Source: Burhinus oedicnemus
Lineage: Eukaryota > Chordata > Aves > Charadriiformes > Burhinidae
Length of the DNA stretch: 64,000 bases
Assembly: GCA_008921705.1 (NCBI GenBank)
Contig: VFFE01007738.1
Location: forward strand, 2,331,297-2,395,296
Reading direction: 5' to 3'
Shown here: piece after piece, positions 47,801-56,800 of the stretch
Layout of the letters: every line of letters starts with the position of its first letter
Numbering within the stretch: position 1 is the stretch's first letter
Made by a program: the position numbers and the translations under genes
The notes under the pieces: generated by a model
What the model saw: the letters and a program-made list of their open reading frames with translations, nothing else
Database searches by the model: none
What the model was told of the DNA's origin: nothing

Positions 47801-50800
47801 TGTTTTCAAGTGTGAACCTCTTTGATGAAATAAGATAAAATAATTTTTCTGCATTTTTAAAAAGAATACACTCTCACTGCTGAAAATATTTACATATAGT
47901 TAAATCAACATTCCTATCCTTCAGAGTTAACATCGAACAATCCTATCAAACAGAAATTTAAAAGTGGTTCACAGCACAAATCTGCTTGATCTTTATCCTT
48001 AAGAATCAGTGAATTTAGAAGGCAGTTATAAAACAAAAATACAGTAACGGCTGCTTACAACTCTCAGTTCTGGATGGGTAACGCTGACTGACACAAACTC
48101 CATAAACTTTGCAAACCCTTCATTTAACCACAGATCATTCCACCACTCCATGGTAACGAGGTTGCCAAACCACTGGGGGGGGAAAAAAAAAAGAGCTTCT
48201 GAAATCAAATACACAATTTATCACAAAGGTTGCTACTGACCTGTAGGAAGGTGCATTTATAGTATGTTATTGACCTCTGAGGAACCTTTTATTAGTTATT
48301 CAGCTTGCTCTACCCTCTTCCCATTGCATTCTCATTTTAACGGTAACAGGCTAAACCACTGACTTCCACTCACTCTTGTAAAGAAACCACATTTGGCAGA
48401 AGAGCCACATCCGAAACAGTTCCAAACTTTCATGTTTCTATTTTGGCAACTTGCGATCAAGTTCAAGGGCTGCCAATGGTGCAAAGGCCCCGGAGCTGCC
48501 AGACTGAACACATGTATGTTCACAGCCCTCCGCACCCGTGCAGCCTGCCGGGACTCTTTCACCAGGAACAGTCCTCCTGATTCACAGATGAGCACTCTCA
48601 AGCCGAAACAGTTATTTTCAGCTTCCAGCTCCAAGATTCCCCTACTCACAGAGGATCCATCAACCCCGACCCCTCTGCAGGCCCATCCGAACTCCTTGTT
48701 CTTCCCCAAATCTCACCTGATGAGCCAGCTCATGGGCTATTACCATAGTAATCCAAAGTCTAGAAGACGCTGAGGACTTTTCAGGGCTGTACAACAATGC
48801 AGATTCCCGGTATGTGGTCAGTCCCCAGTTTTCCATAGCACCAGACTCAAAATCAGGAATAGCTGCCAAATCTAGAAAAAACATTAAAATAGTACTAGTA
48901 TCATTTTACTCAATAAAGAACTCGCTCACCTGCTCATCCCACTTCATGCCTGCTCCCACACAGGCACACGTATCACACATACTTCTAAGGGCTCTCTTAA
49001 ATATAATTGCAAAAACATACTTTAAAAAAAAAGCTCTATACAGAAGACCAGGATCTTCAGCTCCCAGTGGAGCTTTTCAATCTGTCCTTAAGTTCTGTGA
49101 AGCAGCCACTTCAAAAGCCTGTGAGGCAAACCGGACCCTGCCTTAATACTCTAAATCACTGATTTTGTGGTATTTTACTCTCTGTGCTTAATAATGTTTT
49201 TGAATACGTTGCATTTTTTAACACCTACCTTGTTTAGGTAAAGGATATGGAATACTGAAGTAATCCTCATAGAAGTCTAAAAGTTTCACTGCTGCATCCA
49301 ACGCATAATCAGCTTGGTTGATCTTGTCTGGCACAGTATACACAGAAATCTACAACAGATGAGCAGGCAGCACTTCAACACCAGCACTAAAAGCTTACGG
49401 AAGTTGCTCTTTATCACAGTTACTTGAATGACCATAAAAAGGGACACTAGAGCACACGCCTAACTCTTCTCATACAAGGAGTAATAAAACATTTGCAGGA
49501 AAACATTATCAGAATCAGGAATACAAGTTTTAAAACTTACCCACCAGAACCACTAGGCCCCTGCAAAGACTTCTACTATTTCCAGCCCTACCTTGTTAGA
49601 GTCATTCAACTGACACAGGTTTATTTTAGTGCTGATTCTCCATGAAAACTATGTTTCATTTGCTTTTGATTATATAATCTTAGAAGAAACAAACTATGTT
49701 CCCAATGCAGATAATTATATAAAAAGTAAGCCCATTACCAAAAACTTTTCAAACTAATAAAGCTCCAAATACAAACTAATCCTACAATTACAAAACCAAT
49801 TTTTTTCTCTCCTTTCATTCCTGTAAAACATTGATATATATAAACCTGATGATTTAACTGAAAAGTAAACCATTATGTATTCATACAGACTTAAATAGAA
49901 AAAAGCTCTTAGAAAATGAGACAGATTTACCTTAACTCCATGACTGGTTATTTTGCTGATGGATTTAAAATCCGAAACGATAAAGGCCACGAGGTACGTA
50001 CTCATCTTGACAGTGGTATCAAAATGGTCCTCAACAAGCCAGGGAGTTATATTCACAGACTTCACCTAAAAAATGAGCACAGCACATCACATCACCCAGT
50101 AGCACCACCTGTGAGGACCCTGGCGCCAACAATTTTTGTGTTCCTTCTCAGTTTAAAGAGACCACATTTTAAAGATATTACATTTCAAAGATACACTGGA
50201 AAGAAGTCATCCCCATGCCCACCCTTCCCCACAGAGAGAACAAAAACACACATGTATATATACGGGCACTTTCATTTGTAAGCGTTCCTTACTTCTACAT
50301 TGGTAAAAGTAGAAAAACAAAAACACTGTTCACTGCTTCAGTTTCTCTCAGGGTCTGCCAGCACACTGATCCAATTAATCTCACACAGCTTTAGCTGATT
50401 AGAAGCTGTACATATCTCAGCAGCCATTGTTACACATGAGAGAAGTGAACTCCTCCAAACCATGATCCAGTCACCTCAGATACCGAGTTTAATATAAAAT
50501 GAGTCACATGTTGAAGGTTACAGAGAGCCTTAGCTAACTAACTTAGACCTGGAACATGTTTAGCCACACTGAACTAACACTGGCACTCACTCCTTATTTT
50601 ATCCATTTCTCTACAAAAGAACTGATATTTTACACCAACTTTCAAAACGTTTCCTTTTTTGAAAGGTACTTGGGTGAGGGGTGGGGGGTGCTGTTCCCTC
50701 TTATAAGGGTTAGTTTCCTCGCAAACCAGCAACTAATAGTACAGAAGAACTTATGAAGAATGTCTTACACCCAAAGTAAGATCAAATGTACAAAACATAG

Positions 50801-52708
50801 TTAATTCTACATATGCATACTTATTTATAATCGCTAACAATATTTGTAGCTGCTACATGTATGGCACTTTCACTCTGAGATGTTTTTTTGAAGTCCAAAG
50901 TATTTATTTTTTTTCACAGAGGTGGTCCTGCTTATCTGACAGTTAACACACAGGAATTGTGTATTTATTCATATATATTTCAGCATTAATCTTAAAATCC
51001 AAGACCAACACGGAAAGCATTCTGTAAGTAAAATAAAGATTATGGAGACTGTTGTGCCGATCATTCTCACACTTCTGCTGAGAAGCAGGAACCCATATGA
51101 TGCATTATTTTCTTCATTCCTTTTTAACCTTGTGTCAAGACTACCAGCAATAGCACCACACACTCTCATAAATCAACTCAGGTAATGTTAGAATACAACA
51201 GGAATACAGCAGAACAGAATAGAATGGAATGGTTTGTGTGGGAAGGGACCTTTAAAGGCCATGTAGTCCAACCCCACTGCCATGAGCAGGGACATCTTCC
51301 ACCAGACCAGGTTGCTCAGAGCCCAATCCAACTTGACCTGGAATGTTTCCATGGTTGGGTCATCCATCACCTCTCTGGGCAACCTGGGCCAGCGTTTCAC
51401 CAAAGACATTCGGGTCACCATTCCCAATAAAAGTAATTGCCTGCATATTCTGTTCTCCTTTTGCTTTCTTGTTTAAACAATCATCAGTCAACAGCACATT
51501 GTTAACAATGTCCACCTACAATTGGCATATTGGACAGAGCAAGGTGCTTTGGTTCCCTCCTGATCTTAACTGAAAACCGGGCTTTGAAGGCTGGTTCATC
51601 AAAACACGGGAAGGCCATTCGCGCAGCTGTCGGCTCAAAATGTGTTGCTGCAAGCACTCTAAGCAGGGGGGAAAAAAGGGGGTTTGGTCACACACTTTCA
51701 TACATGCAGTGATGTGTGAAAACAGAGTAATTTCACATTTATAAAGTAACTACAGGTACTACCAAAAGCTTTTGCATGTCATAGAATCACAGAATGGTTA
51801 GACTTGGAAGGGACCTTAAAGCTCATCTCGTTCCAACCCCCCTGCCCTGAGCAGGGACACCTCCCACCAGACCAGGTTGCTCAAAGCCCCGTCCAACCTG
51901 GCCTTGAACACCTCCAGGGATGGGGCAGCCACAGCTTCTCTGGGCGACCTGGGCCAGGGTCTCACCACCCTCACTGTCAACAATTTCTTCTTAATATCAC
52001 ATCTAAATCTGCCATCTTTCAGTTTAAAACCGTTACCCCTTGTCCTGTCGCTCCGCTCCCTGATCCAGAGTCCCTCCCCAGCTTTCCTAAAGCCCCTTTA
52101 GGGACTGGAAGGGGCTCTAAGGTCTCCCCAGAGCCTTCTCTTCTCCAGGCTGAACACCCGCAACTCTCTCAGCCTGTCCTCACAGCAGAGGGGCTCCAGC
52201 CCTCCAAAAAGTGCTACCTGAGTTCTCCTTCCCGGGTCCTGTAGGTGCTTTTATAGAAGCCATGGAAGGACCTGGAGAGATCTGCGAGGTACTGGATGCG
52301 GAGGGTGTAGTTGTGCCTGGCCCGCAGCGGCTCGGGGGCGAGGAGTGCCACCTGCTCCGAGGGCTGGTGCTCCAGCACCCGCACCTCCTGTGCCGGGCGG
52401 CCGTGGCTGGCCTCGACGGTGGCCCTAGTGATCTGCAGGCGCTTGCTGTGCAGGACGACCACGCTGGTCTGCCGGGTGACCGTAACCTCGATGGCGGCAG
52501 TGCCGGTGAAGGTCAGGGTGGTGAAGTTGGGGTGGATAAGGAGGTGGTAACGCAGCGGCACGACGTCCTTGGGGAGCCTCACCGCCTGCCAGGGGAACGT
52601 CGTGCTGTCCCCGCCGAATGCCACGGCCGCGCTCAGCAGCCCCACCAGCCCCGCCGCCACGGCCGCGGACGGGCCTGCGAACGGCCCGGCGCGCCCCCGC
52701 GCCGCCAT
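38714..52708 (-). CDS. ERAP1: Endoplasmic reticulum aminopeptidase 1, 18 coding exons
   Basis: ERAP1 is an ER-lumenal M1 zinc aminopeptidase that trims peptide N-termini for loading on MHC class I. I spliced 18 exons into 2799 nt, 932 residues plus stop; the human protein is 941. The start ATG (52708-52706) has A at -3 and G at +4 and opens a hydrophobic signal/anchor ([17 protein letters not shown]). Motifs: GAMEN at residues 306-310, HELAH at 342-346 with the third zinc ligand Glu365 in WLNEGF, and the transition-state Tyr427 in VSYEK. The C-terminal helical domain ends in [14 protein letters not shown] and NGT sequons fit a glycoprotein. ERAP2 is less likely: the [20 protein letters not shown] region and the neighbour CAST fit ERAP1. 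All introns are GT-AG except one probable GC-AG intron after exon 8. Confidence 0.97.
39060..40762. other. Last ERAP1 intron, nothing recognised
   Basis: Part of the intron between coding exons 17 and 18 (38861-40762). AT-rich, with short ORFs and a T run at about 39650. No repeat signature identified. Confidence 0.5.
40763..40844 (-). CDS. ERAP1: ERAP1 coding exon 17: domain IV
   Basis: 82 bp; one base plus 27 codons: [20 protein letters not shown] then TRSQLAQ. Acceptor gccag, donor gtaagc. Confidence 0.94.
40952..41092 (-). CDS. ERAP1: ERAP1 coding exon 16: domain IV
   Basis: 141 bp. Encodes [20 protein letters not shown] and [14 protein letters not shown]. Acceptor cttag, donor gtaagg; the final Lys codon is split. 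Confidence 0.94.
42001..42162 (-). CDS. ERAP1: ERAP1 coding exon 15: domain IV
   Basis: 162 bp. Encodes [20 protein letters not shown] and ends with two bases of the Trp codon (KLQW). Acceptor ttgtag, donor gtaagt. Confidence 0.95.
42819..43003 (-). CDS. ERAP1: ERAP1 coding exon 14: domain IV
   Basis: 185 bp, 61 codons plus two bases. Encodes [20 protein letters not shown] and ends QKSNGTL. It is more G+C-rich than neighbouring exons. Acceptor ttttag, donor gtctgt, a weaker donor than the rest. Confidence 0.92.
43094..43250 (-). CDS. ERAP1: ERAP1 coding exon 13: domain IV
   Basis: 157 bp; one base plus 52 codons. Encodes [20 protein letters not shown] and [15 protein letters not shown]. Acceptor ccttag, donor gtaaca. 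Confidence 0.94.
44683..44866 (-). CDS. ERAP1: ERAP1 coding exon 12: domain III/IV
   Basis: 184 bp. Encodes [20 protein letters not shown] and [16 protein letters not shown], strongly conserved in the oxytocinase subfamily. Acceptor ttccag, donor gtatgg. Confidence 0.96.
45149..45228 (-). CDS. ERAP1: ERAP1 coding exon 11: domain III
   Basis: 80 bp. Encodes [20 protein letters not shown]. Acceptor caatag, donor gtaatt; frame continues into [11 protein letters not shown] of the next exon. Confidence 0.95.
45715..45872 (-). CDS. ERAP1: ERAP1 coding exon 10: domain III start
   Basis: 158 bp, 52 codons plus two bases. Encodes [20 protein letters not shown] and ends SPSPTG. Acceptor accag, donor gtaaat. 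Confidence 0.95.
46320..46403 (-). CDS. ERAP1: ERAP1 coding exon 9: disordered insertion loop
   Basis: 84 bp, 28 codons, from [12 protein letters not shown] to [10 protein letters not shown]. This matches the Ser-rich loop between domains II and III of ERAP1. Acceptor tttcag, donor gtaagt. Confidence 0.93.
46556..46687 (-). CDS. ERAP1: ERAP1 coding exon 8, probable GC donor
   Basis: 132 bp, 44 codons, from [12 protein letters not shown] to [10 protein letters not shown]; the length matches the human exon product residue for residue. The base after the last codon begins gcaagt, not gt. No in-phase GT donor is nearby. Confidence 0.9.
47218..47349 (-). CDS. ERAP1: ERAP1 coding exon 7: catalytic Tyr
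   Basis: 132 bp, 44 codons. Encodes [20 protein letters not shown] and ends FDSVSYEK; Tyr427 matches the human Tyr438 that stabilises the transition state. Donor gtaaaa. Confidence 0.95.
48059..48172 (-). CDS. ERAP1: ERAP1 coding exon 6: third zinc ligand
   Basis: 114 bp, 38 codons. Encodes [20 protein letters not shown]; Glu365 lies 18 residues after the second His, as M1 enzymes require. Donor gtaagc. Confidence 0.97.
48717..48871 (-). CDS. ERAP1: ERAP1 coding exon 5: GAMEN and HExxH
   Basis: 155 bp; two bases complete Asp296. Carries [17 protein letters not shown] (exopeptidase motif, residues 306-310) and ends IAHELAHQ, so the first two zinc His and the catalytic Glu343 are here. Donor gtgaga. 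Confidence 0.97.
49229..49349 (-). CDS. ERAP1: ERAP1 coding exon 4
   Basis: 121 bp, 40 codons plus one base. Encodes [20 protein letters not shown] and [10 protein letters not shown], the start of the catalytic domain. Donor gtaggt. Confidence 0.95.
49931..50065 (-). CDS. ERAP1: ERAP1 coding exon 3
   Basis: 135 bp, 45 codons, phase 0. Encodes [20 protein letters not shown], end of the N-terminal beta domain. Acceptor ttttag, donor gtaaat. Confidence 0.95.
51209..51435 (-). mobile_element. CR1 LINE 3' end downstream of ERAP1 exon 2
   Basis: Shows agaatggaatggtttgtgtg near 51223, tagtccaaccccactgccat, ccaccagaccaggttgctca and tctctgggcaacctgggcca, the reverse complement of a CR1 tail. It is in the sense direction of ERAP1, beginning about 85 bp past the exon 2 donor. 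Confidence 0.9.
51520..51658 (-). CDS. ERAP1: ERAP1 coding exon 2
   Basis: 139 bp; one base completes Arg164, then 46 codons. Encodes [20 protein letters not shown], the highly conserved M1 segment, and ends SNMPI. The acceptor is tgcttag, the donor gtaggt. CR1 copies lie on both sides. Confidence 0.95.
51779..52204 (-). mobile_element. CR1 LINE 3' end filling ERAP1 intron 1
   Basis: From catagaatcacagaatggtt at 51779 through ttccaacccccctgccctga to cagcctgtcctcacagcaga near 52171. It makes up most of the 558-bp intron 1, is in the sense direction of ERAP1, and its 5'-truncated edge lies about 13 bp from the exon 1 donor at 52217. Confidence 0.93.
52218..52708 (-). CDS. ERAP1: ERAP1 coding exon 1: signal anchor and domain I start
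   Basis: 491 bp, residues 1-163 plus two bases of 164. ATG at 52708; donor CTCAG followed by gtagca at 52217. The exon is very G+C-rich and lies in the CpG island. Its end encodes TYRTREGEL, conserved in ERAP1. A CR1 starts about 13 bp past the donor. Confidence 0.95.
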
Positions 52709-53460
52709 TTTCCACCGTCGGCCTGACGGAGTCGGGAGGAAACGGCGGGAATTCCCCCGCCGGGCACAGCCCTGAGGGAAGCGGCACCGCGCCGCCGATC
52801 CGGCCGCCCTCAGCCCGCCCGGCGCTGCCGCCAGCCCCCGGACCCCCTCCCCCGGACCCGCCGCCGCCGCCGAGCGCGGGACGCAGAGCGAAAGCGAAAG
52901 TTGCTCGGCGAAAGCGAAAGCCGCCGAGGGGCAGCCCCGCAGGGCTGGGGGGCGGGGAGTCGGGCGCCCTACGCCGCCGCCCAGCCCGGCCTCCGCCGTC
53001 CCTTCGGCGGGTGAGTGGCCCCGGCCCCGCGGGCGGGGTCTTTTCAAGCGGAGCAGGTTGAGCGCTGTTGCTCGGTGACTGAACCGGAGCCACCTGGGGA
53101 GAGGGTGACAGGCGCTGGACGCGGTGACACCCGTAGGGACCTACTCTGCCGGGCACCCCCGCGCCCCTGCGGAGCCCCGCTGCCCCCAGACAGCTGGAGG
53201 GGCTGCACGGTGTCCCGCTTGCGCCCCCGGGGAGCCCTGCTGTCCCCCCCCAGGCTCTGCCGGGCCCTGCAGGGAGCCGTGCTGCTCCCCAGACCCCACA
53301 GTGCCTTCAGGGGGGCCCTGCGAGGCCTGGGAGAGCCCCTGGGGCTCTCTTTCGGGGGGCTGCTTGGCCCTGCCGGTGCCCCTGCGAGGGCTGGAGAGCC
53401 CCTGGGGTTCTCTGGAGGGCAGCAGGGCCCTGCTCGCACACCGGCCAAGCCCGGCAGCCG
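52230..53460. promoter_or_regulatory. CpG island over the ERAP1 5' end
   Basis: Dense in CpG and over 70% G+C by eye from exon 1 to about 53.46 kb, in sharp contrast to the AT-rich introns. It holds GC-box sequences (ggggcgggga at about 52950, gggcggggtc at 53031-53040) and the ISRE-like pair. The right part (53.3-53.45 kb) contains a degenerate tandem repeat of about 63 bp around gagagcccctgggg. Long ORFs here on both strands are G+C artefacts. Confidence 0.75.
52888..52920. promoter_or_regulatory. Tandem IRF/ISRE-like sites upstream of ERAP1
   Basis: Two identical copies of gcgaaagcgaaag at 52888-52900 and 52908-52920, 20 bp apart, about 180-212 nt upstream of the ERAP1 ATG. GAAANNGAAA is the IRF core; the first copy continues into T, as in ISREs. 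Interferon induction of ERAP1 is established in mammals, so the role is a reasonable inference. Confidence 0.65.
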
Positions 53461-53733
53461 TGTCCAGGTGTGGAATCGGCCATGTCGGAGCCCGCTGCTT
53501 CTCTACCTTTTGCTGACCAGAGCGGCAGTTCCTGCCCCAGGCACGCTTGGGGCGCTGGGAGGGGTGGAGAGTGGCCCCACCGGTGGTGGCAGCCCCTCCC
53601 AGGTCGGAGGCACTGGACCTGGCAACATCCATGTGTATGTGGGCTCAGGGGTAGGATCTCTGTGGACTGGCCAAGCGTTAAGATAGGAGTGTGTTTATTA
53701 AAGCTTCTGCGTTGAGTGTAATTCCTTTCTCTG

Positions 53734-53753
53734 NNNNNNNNNNNNNNNNNNNN
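53734..53753. other. Assembly gap (20 N)
   Basis: Twenty N bases of probably arbitrary length. ORFs crossing it are meaningless. Confidence 0.99.
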
Positions 53754-53832
53754 TATAATTTCTTTTTCTTTTTTTTTTTTCTTTTTTTCTTTTTTCTTTT
53801 CTCTTTTTTCTTTTTTTCTTTTTTTCTTTTCC
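53754..53832. repeat. Pyrimidine (T5-9C)n low-complexity tract
   Basis: Long run of T blocks separated by single C bases, directly beside the gap. Such polypyrimidine tracts commonly break sequencing and assembly, so real length is unknown. Confidence 0.95.
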
Positions 53833-56800
53833 TGTCCCCGCTGAACACAAATGCTGTTGGGACAAGCAAATGCCAGAAATAGCAGTAAACACCTGCAGAT
53901 GTTCAGGGTCCTCAGGCGGCCTCGAACCTGGGCCTCTCCAATGCTGGGAGGGACTCCATTCCCCCAGTCCCTGCCCTGAGGTCCAGGGACTTGAGCGATG
54001 TGGGAAGCGAGATTGCCACTGAAAACTGAGGCACAAACATGGCTCAGTACCTTAGCCTTCTCCGTCTCGGTTGTCACCAGTTCCCCTGTCTTATTTCTCG
54101 GGGCAGGGGGCTGGGGTGTACGTTCTTCCTTTTCTGGCCAACTTACCCGCAGAAGCCCTTCTTCTTGTGCTTCGCATCCCTTGCCAAATTGAGCATCAGC
54201 TCTGCTTTAGCTTTCCTGATCCCATCCCTACAAGTGGCCGGCATCCCTATACTCTTCCCAGGATACCTGTCCCTGCTTCCACTGCCCGTGCATTTCATTT
54301 TTCAATTGAGAAGGAAGAACTAGGGATTTATTTCCACTTTCTTTTGAGTCAGTGGGTCCAAATCCCTTTGGTGAGAGTGTGTTCAAAGGATTAGCCCAGG
54401 ACAAATGAATTGTTTTTACACAAGCAGATTTAATTCAAATTGGTTCCCAAAAGGGGACCGTGAGATGCTCCTGAAGCAGCAAGGAGAGCTGCATGGCTGG
54501 GGAGCAGAAATTCTGTGCTGACAGGATGCCAAGACAGAATAATTTGAACAACAGGCCTCACTGGACTTTACTAACTACTCAGCTTGATAGCACCAGCCCA
54601 CTTAAACCCCCTGCCTAATATACCGTAAAAACCAGAGTGTTAGGACAAGGAAAAAAAACACCCTAGGGTTGGGGATGGGGAGGTGCTATGGGGGTCTGGA
54701 TGGGCATGGCGTGGACACTGGGAGCACACAGAAAGGGAGCAGGCAAATTTGTGGGAGGGAGCCAGCAAGCATTAAGCAGTATCAAGGCATCCCTTGTGAC
54801 TTGGGAGCTCCCTAATCTGCTGATTTTTGGATGGAGGGAGCATATTCTGGGCTATTACCACGGCACATCACCCTTTTTGCATGGTCTCCCTAGGTGCCTA
54901 TCAGAGGCGGGGTACAGGGCTTTGCTGTGATCCCATGTACCTTTTCTGATGCTTAACCAGTCAGGGTATTTTTTTTCCTATGACTTTTTGCCATTCGCAT
55001 GTCTGCAAGTGCTTGATTAGTTTTCCACACCCTTTCAATGAAGATAAAAGGTGCATGAAGAACTGAGCCAGGACCCCCCCAGCACCTACAGAATAGAAAA
55101 CCCACCTGGAGTCGCTCCTCTGCTCCAGGGTGACCTGGGCTGATCTTCCCAGCCGTGTGGTGGCATCTCCCTTCCCAGAGCAGCTCAGGTCACATTTCTC
55201 ATGCCCAGCAGGTCCCTGTTTGTACATTTGTTGCTTAAGGCAGTGGAAAACAAGAAAGATGCCTCTGGGACTGGAAAGTGCTGCTGGATTCATGTCCCTC
55301 CTGCAGGGCATTGCCGCGCTGATGCCAGGCAGTGGGAGAGGTGGCTGTGCCAGTGCCACGCACTGCAGCATTGAGGTAAAGCTGAGCAAGCTGTGGCGTT
55401 TCAAGGGACTCAACCCCACAGAGGTGTCTGATGAAAAGGAGGAAGATGTTCTGCCCTGTAACAACCCTGTCTTGGCATGTGTCAGGTCCCTCGAGGGGCT
55501 GGGGGTCCCCTCGTCCTCCTTGAGGAGCATCTCCATGAGGCGCTGGGGACTCTTTCACTGGAGTGTTTGGTGGAGGTGCCCGTTGTCCTGGGGCGTGCAT
55601 GCGAAGGGGTCCTGCTCTTCCAAAGAAGGGCAGCTTTGGGTGGAGCTGCTTTCCTCTCCTTTGGCCCCAGTTTCCACCTTCCCCATAGCTATGGGGTGGC
55701 TGTGCTGCCAGTGGAGATTATAGACTGGGAGTCACCAGAGGGAGAGGACTAAAATGTAAATTAAAAATTGAAATGCGGTGCAGCTCTGCAGCTTTCCCTA
55801 AAAGTTGGAGTTAAGCAAAATGCCAGCGAGGTGTGCTCAGGGGACTCGTTAATGGACTTAGGCGATGTATAGGGTCTGGGGTCAGCCCTGCTGGGTGTAT
55901 GGAGCCAGGGCGGGCAGCTCTCCTCCCCACTATCGTGGTGGGAAGCAGGTGCTGGCATTTCAGTGATGGGAAACATGGGGGCCCCTCGGCTGGGACCGTG
56001 CATGTGAGAGCAGAGCTGGACCTGGACCAGCTCAAGAAGGACCCCGGTGCCCCCTGGCAGGCCCCTGGTGTGGGTGGGTCTGGGAAGGGTGAGGAGCTGT
56101 GGTGGCAGCGCTCCAGGTGGCAGCTCCAGCCCCCGGCAAAATCCTCTCCCACTTGCCTCCACCCCTGCCGGCCGGACCTACCTTGGCTCTCCTGCTCCTC
56201 CACTCCAGTGATTATTCTTTTTATGATTTATTTTTATCACTGTTGTTATTATCGCTACACTCCTTCCCCCACCAGCCACAGCGGTGCTGCTGGACCCAGC
56301 TCCGCTGCTGCCTGTGCCGTTGCTTGCTCCTGCCCAGCCTGGGCACCCAGGTACAGCTCGGGCATCCCTCTGCCCTCTTCATCCACAGCTTTGTAGAGAG
56401 GTCGAGGCAAGGGAAAAGCTCTCGCTTCAATTTGGGGCTGCTTTGGACAGGGGAGCCCTGGCAGTGGGAGGTTGCAGGCAGGATGGGCTGGGACGCCTGG
56501 GTGGGATGTTCCCAGCATCCTGCTGCCTCCCAGGGCTGCACTGAGCCCCTGCACCGCAGCCTCGTCTCAGTTTTCCCAAGTGCCACTGTGATTTCTGTCC
56601 ACAGGCTAGTCTGAACTCAAATATAACTCTGGCACAACCAGCCACGGAGCCCAGCGCCGCTCCCAGGGCTGTTACTGCTGCAGGAGGGAGTGGGGTTGCT
56701 GTGGCTGCCCAGTGCCATGGTCAATTTTTATGCCTTAAAGATGCTTTTTCCTCAATATATTTATTAACAGCATATCAAAATTTAGAAGGGGCTGGCCCCA

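Noticed and set aside
52709..53047. N-terminal extension of the ERAP1 frame upstream of ATG 52708
   Set aside because: The frame is open to 53047 but encodes a Pro/Arg/Gly-rich run before the signal anchor; the ATG at 52708 gives a normal hydrophobic N-terminus and a good start context.
52425..53156. 243-residue ORF on the minus strand overlapping ERAP1 exon 1
   Set aside because: Reads the same DNA as ERAP1 exon 1 in another frame; Gly/Ala/Arg-rich artefact of G+C content.
53015..53686. 223-residue ORF on + beside the ERAP1 promoter
   Set aside because: Lies in CpG-island sequence with equally long ORFs on the opposite strand; composition is Gly/Pro/Arg-biased, partly from a degenerate repeat, and no domain or splice logic is visible.
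53678..54077. ORFs crossing the N gap with Lys- or Phe-rich runs
   Set aside because: Translation of the pyrimidine tract and unknown bases.
55477..55752. 91-residue ORF with protein-like composition
   Set aside because: No motif recognised, no start or splice support, and it overlaps a longer ORF in another frame and one on the opposite strand; too weak to call.
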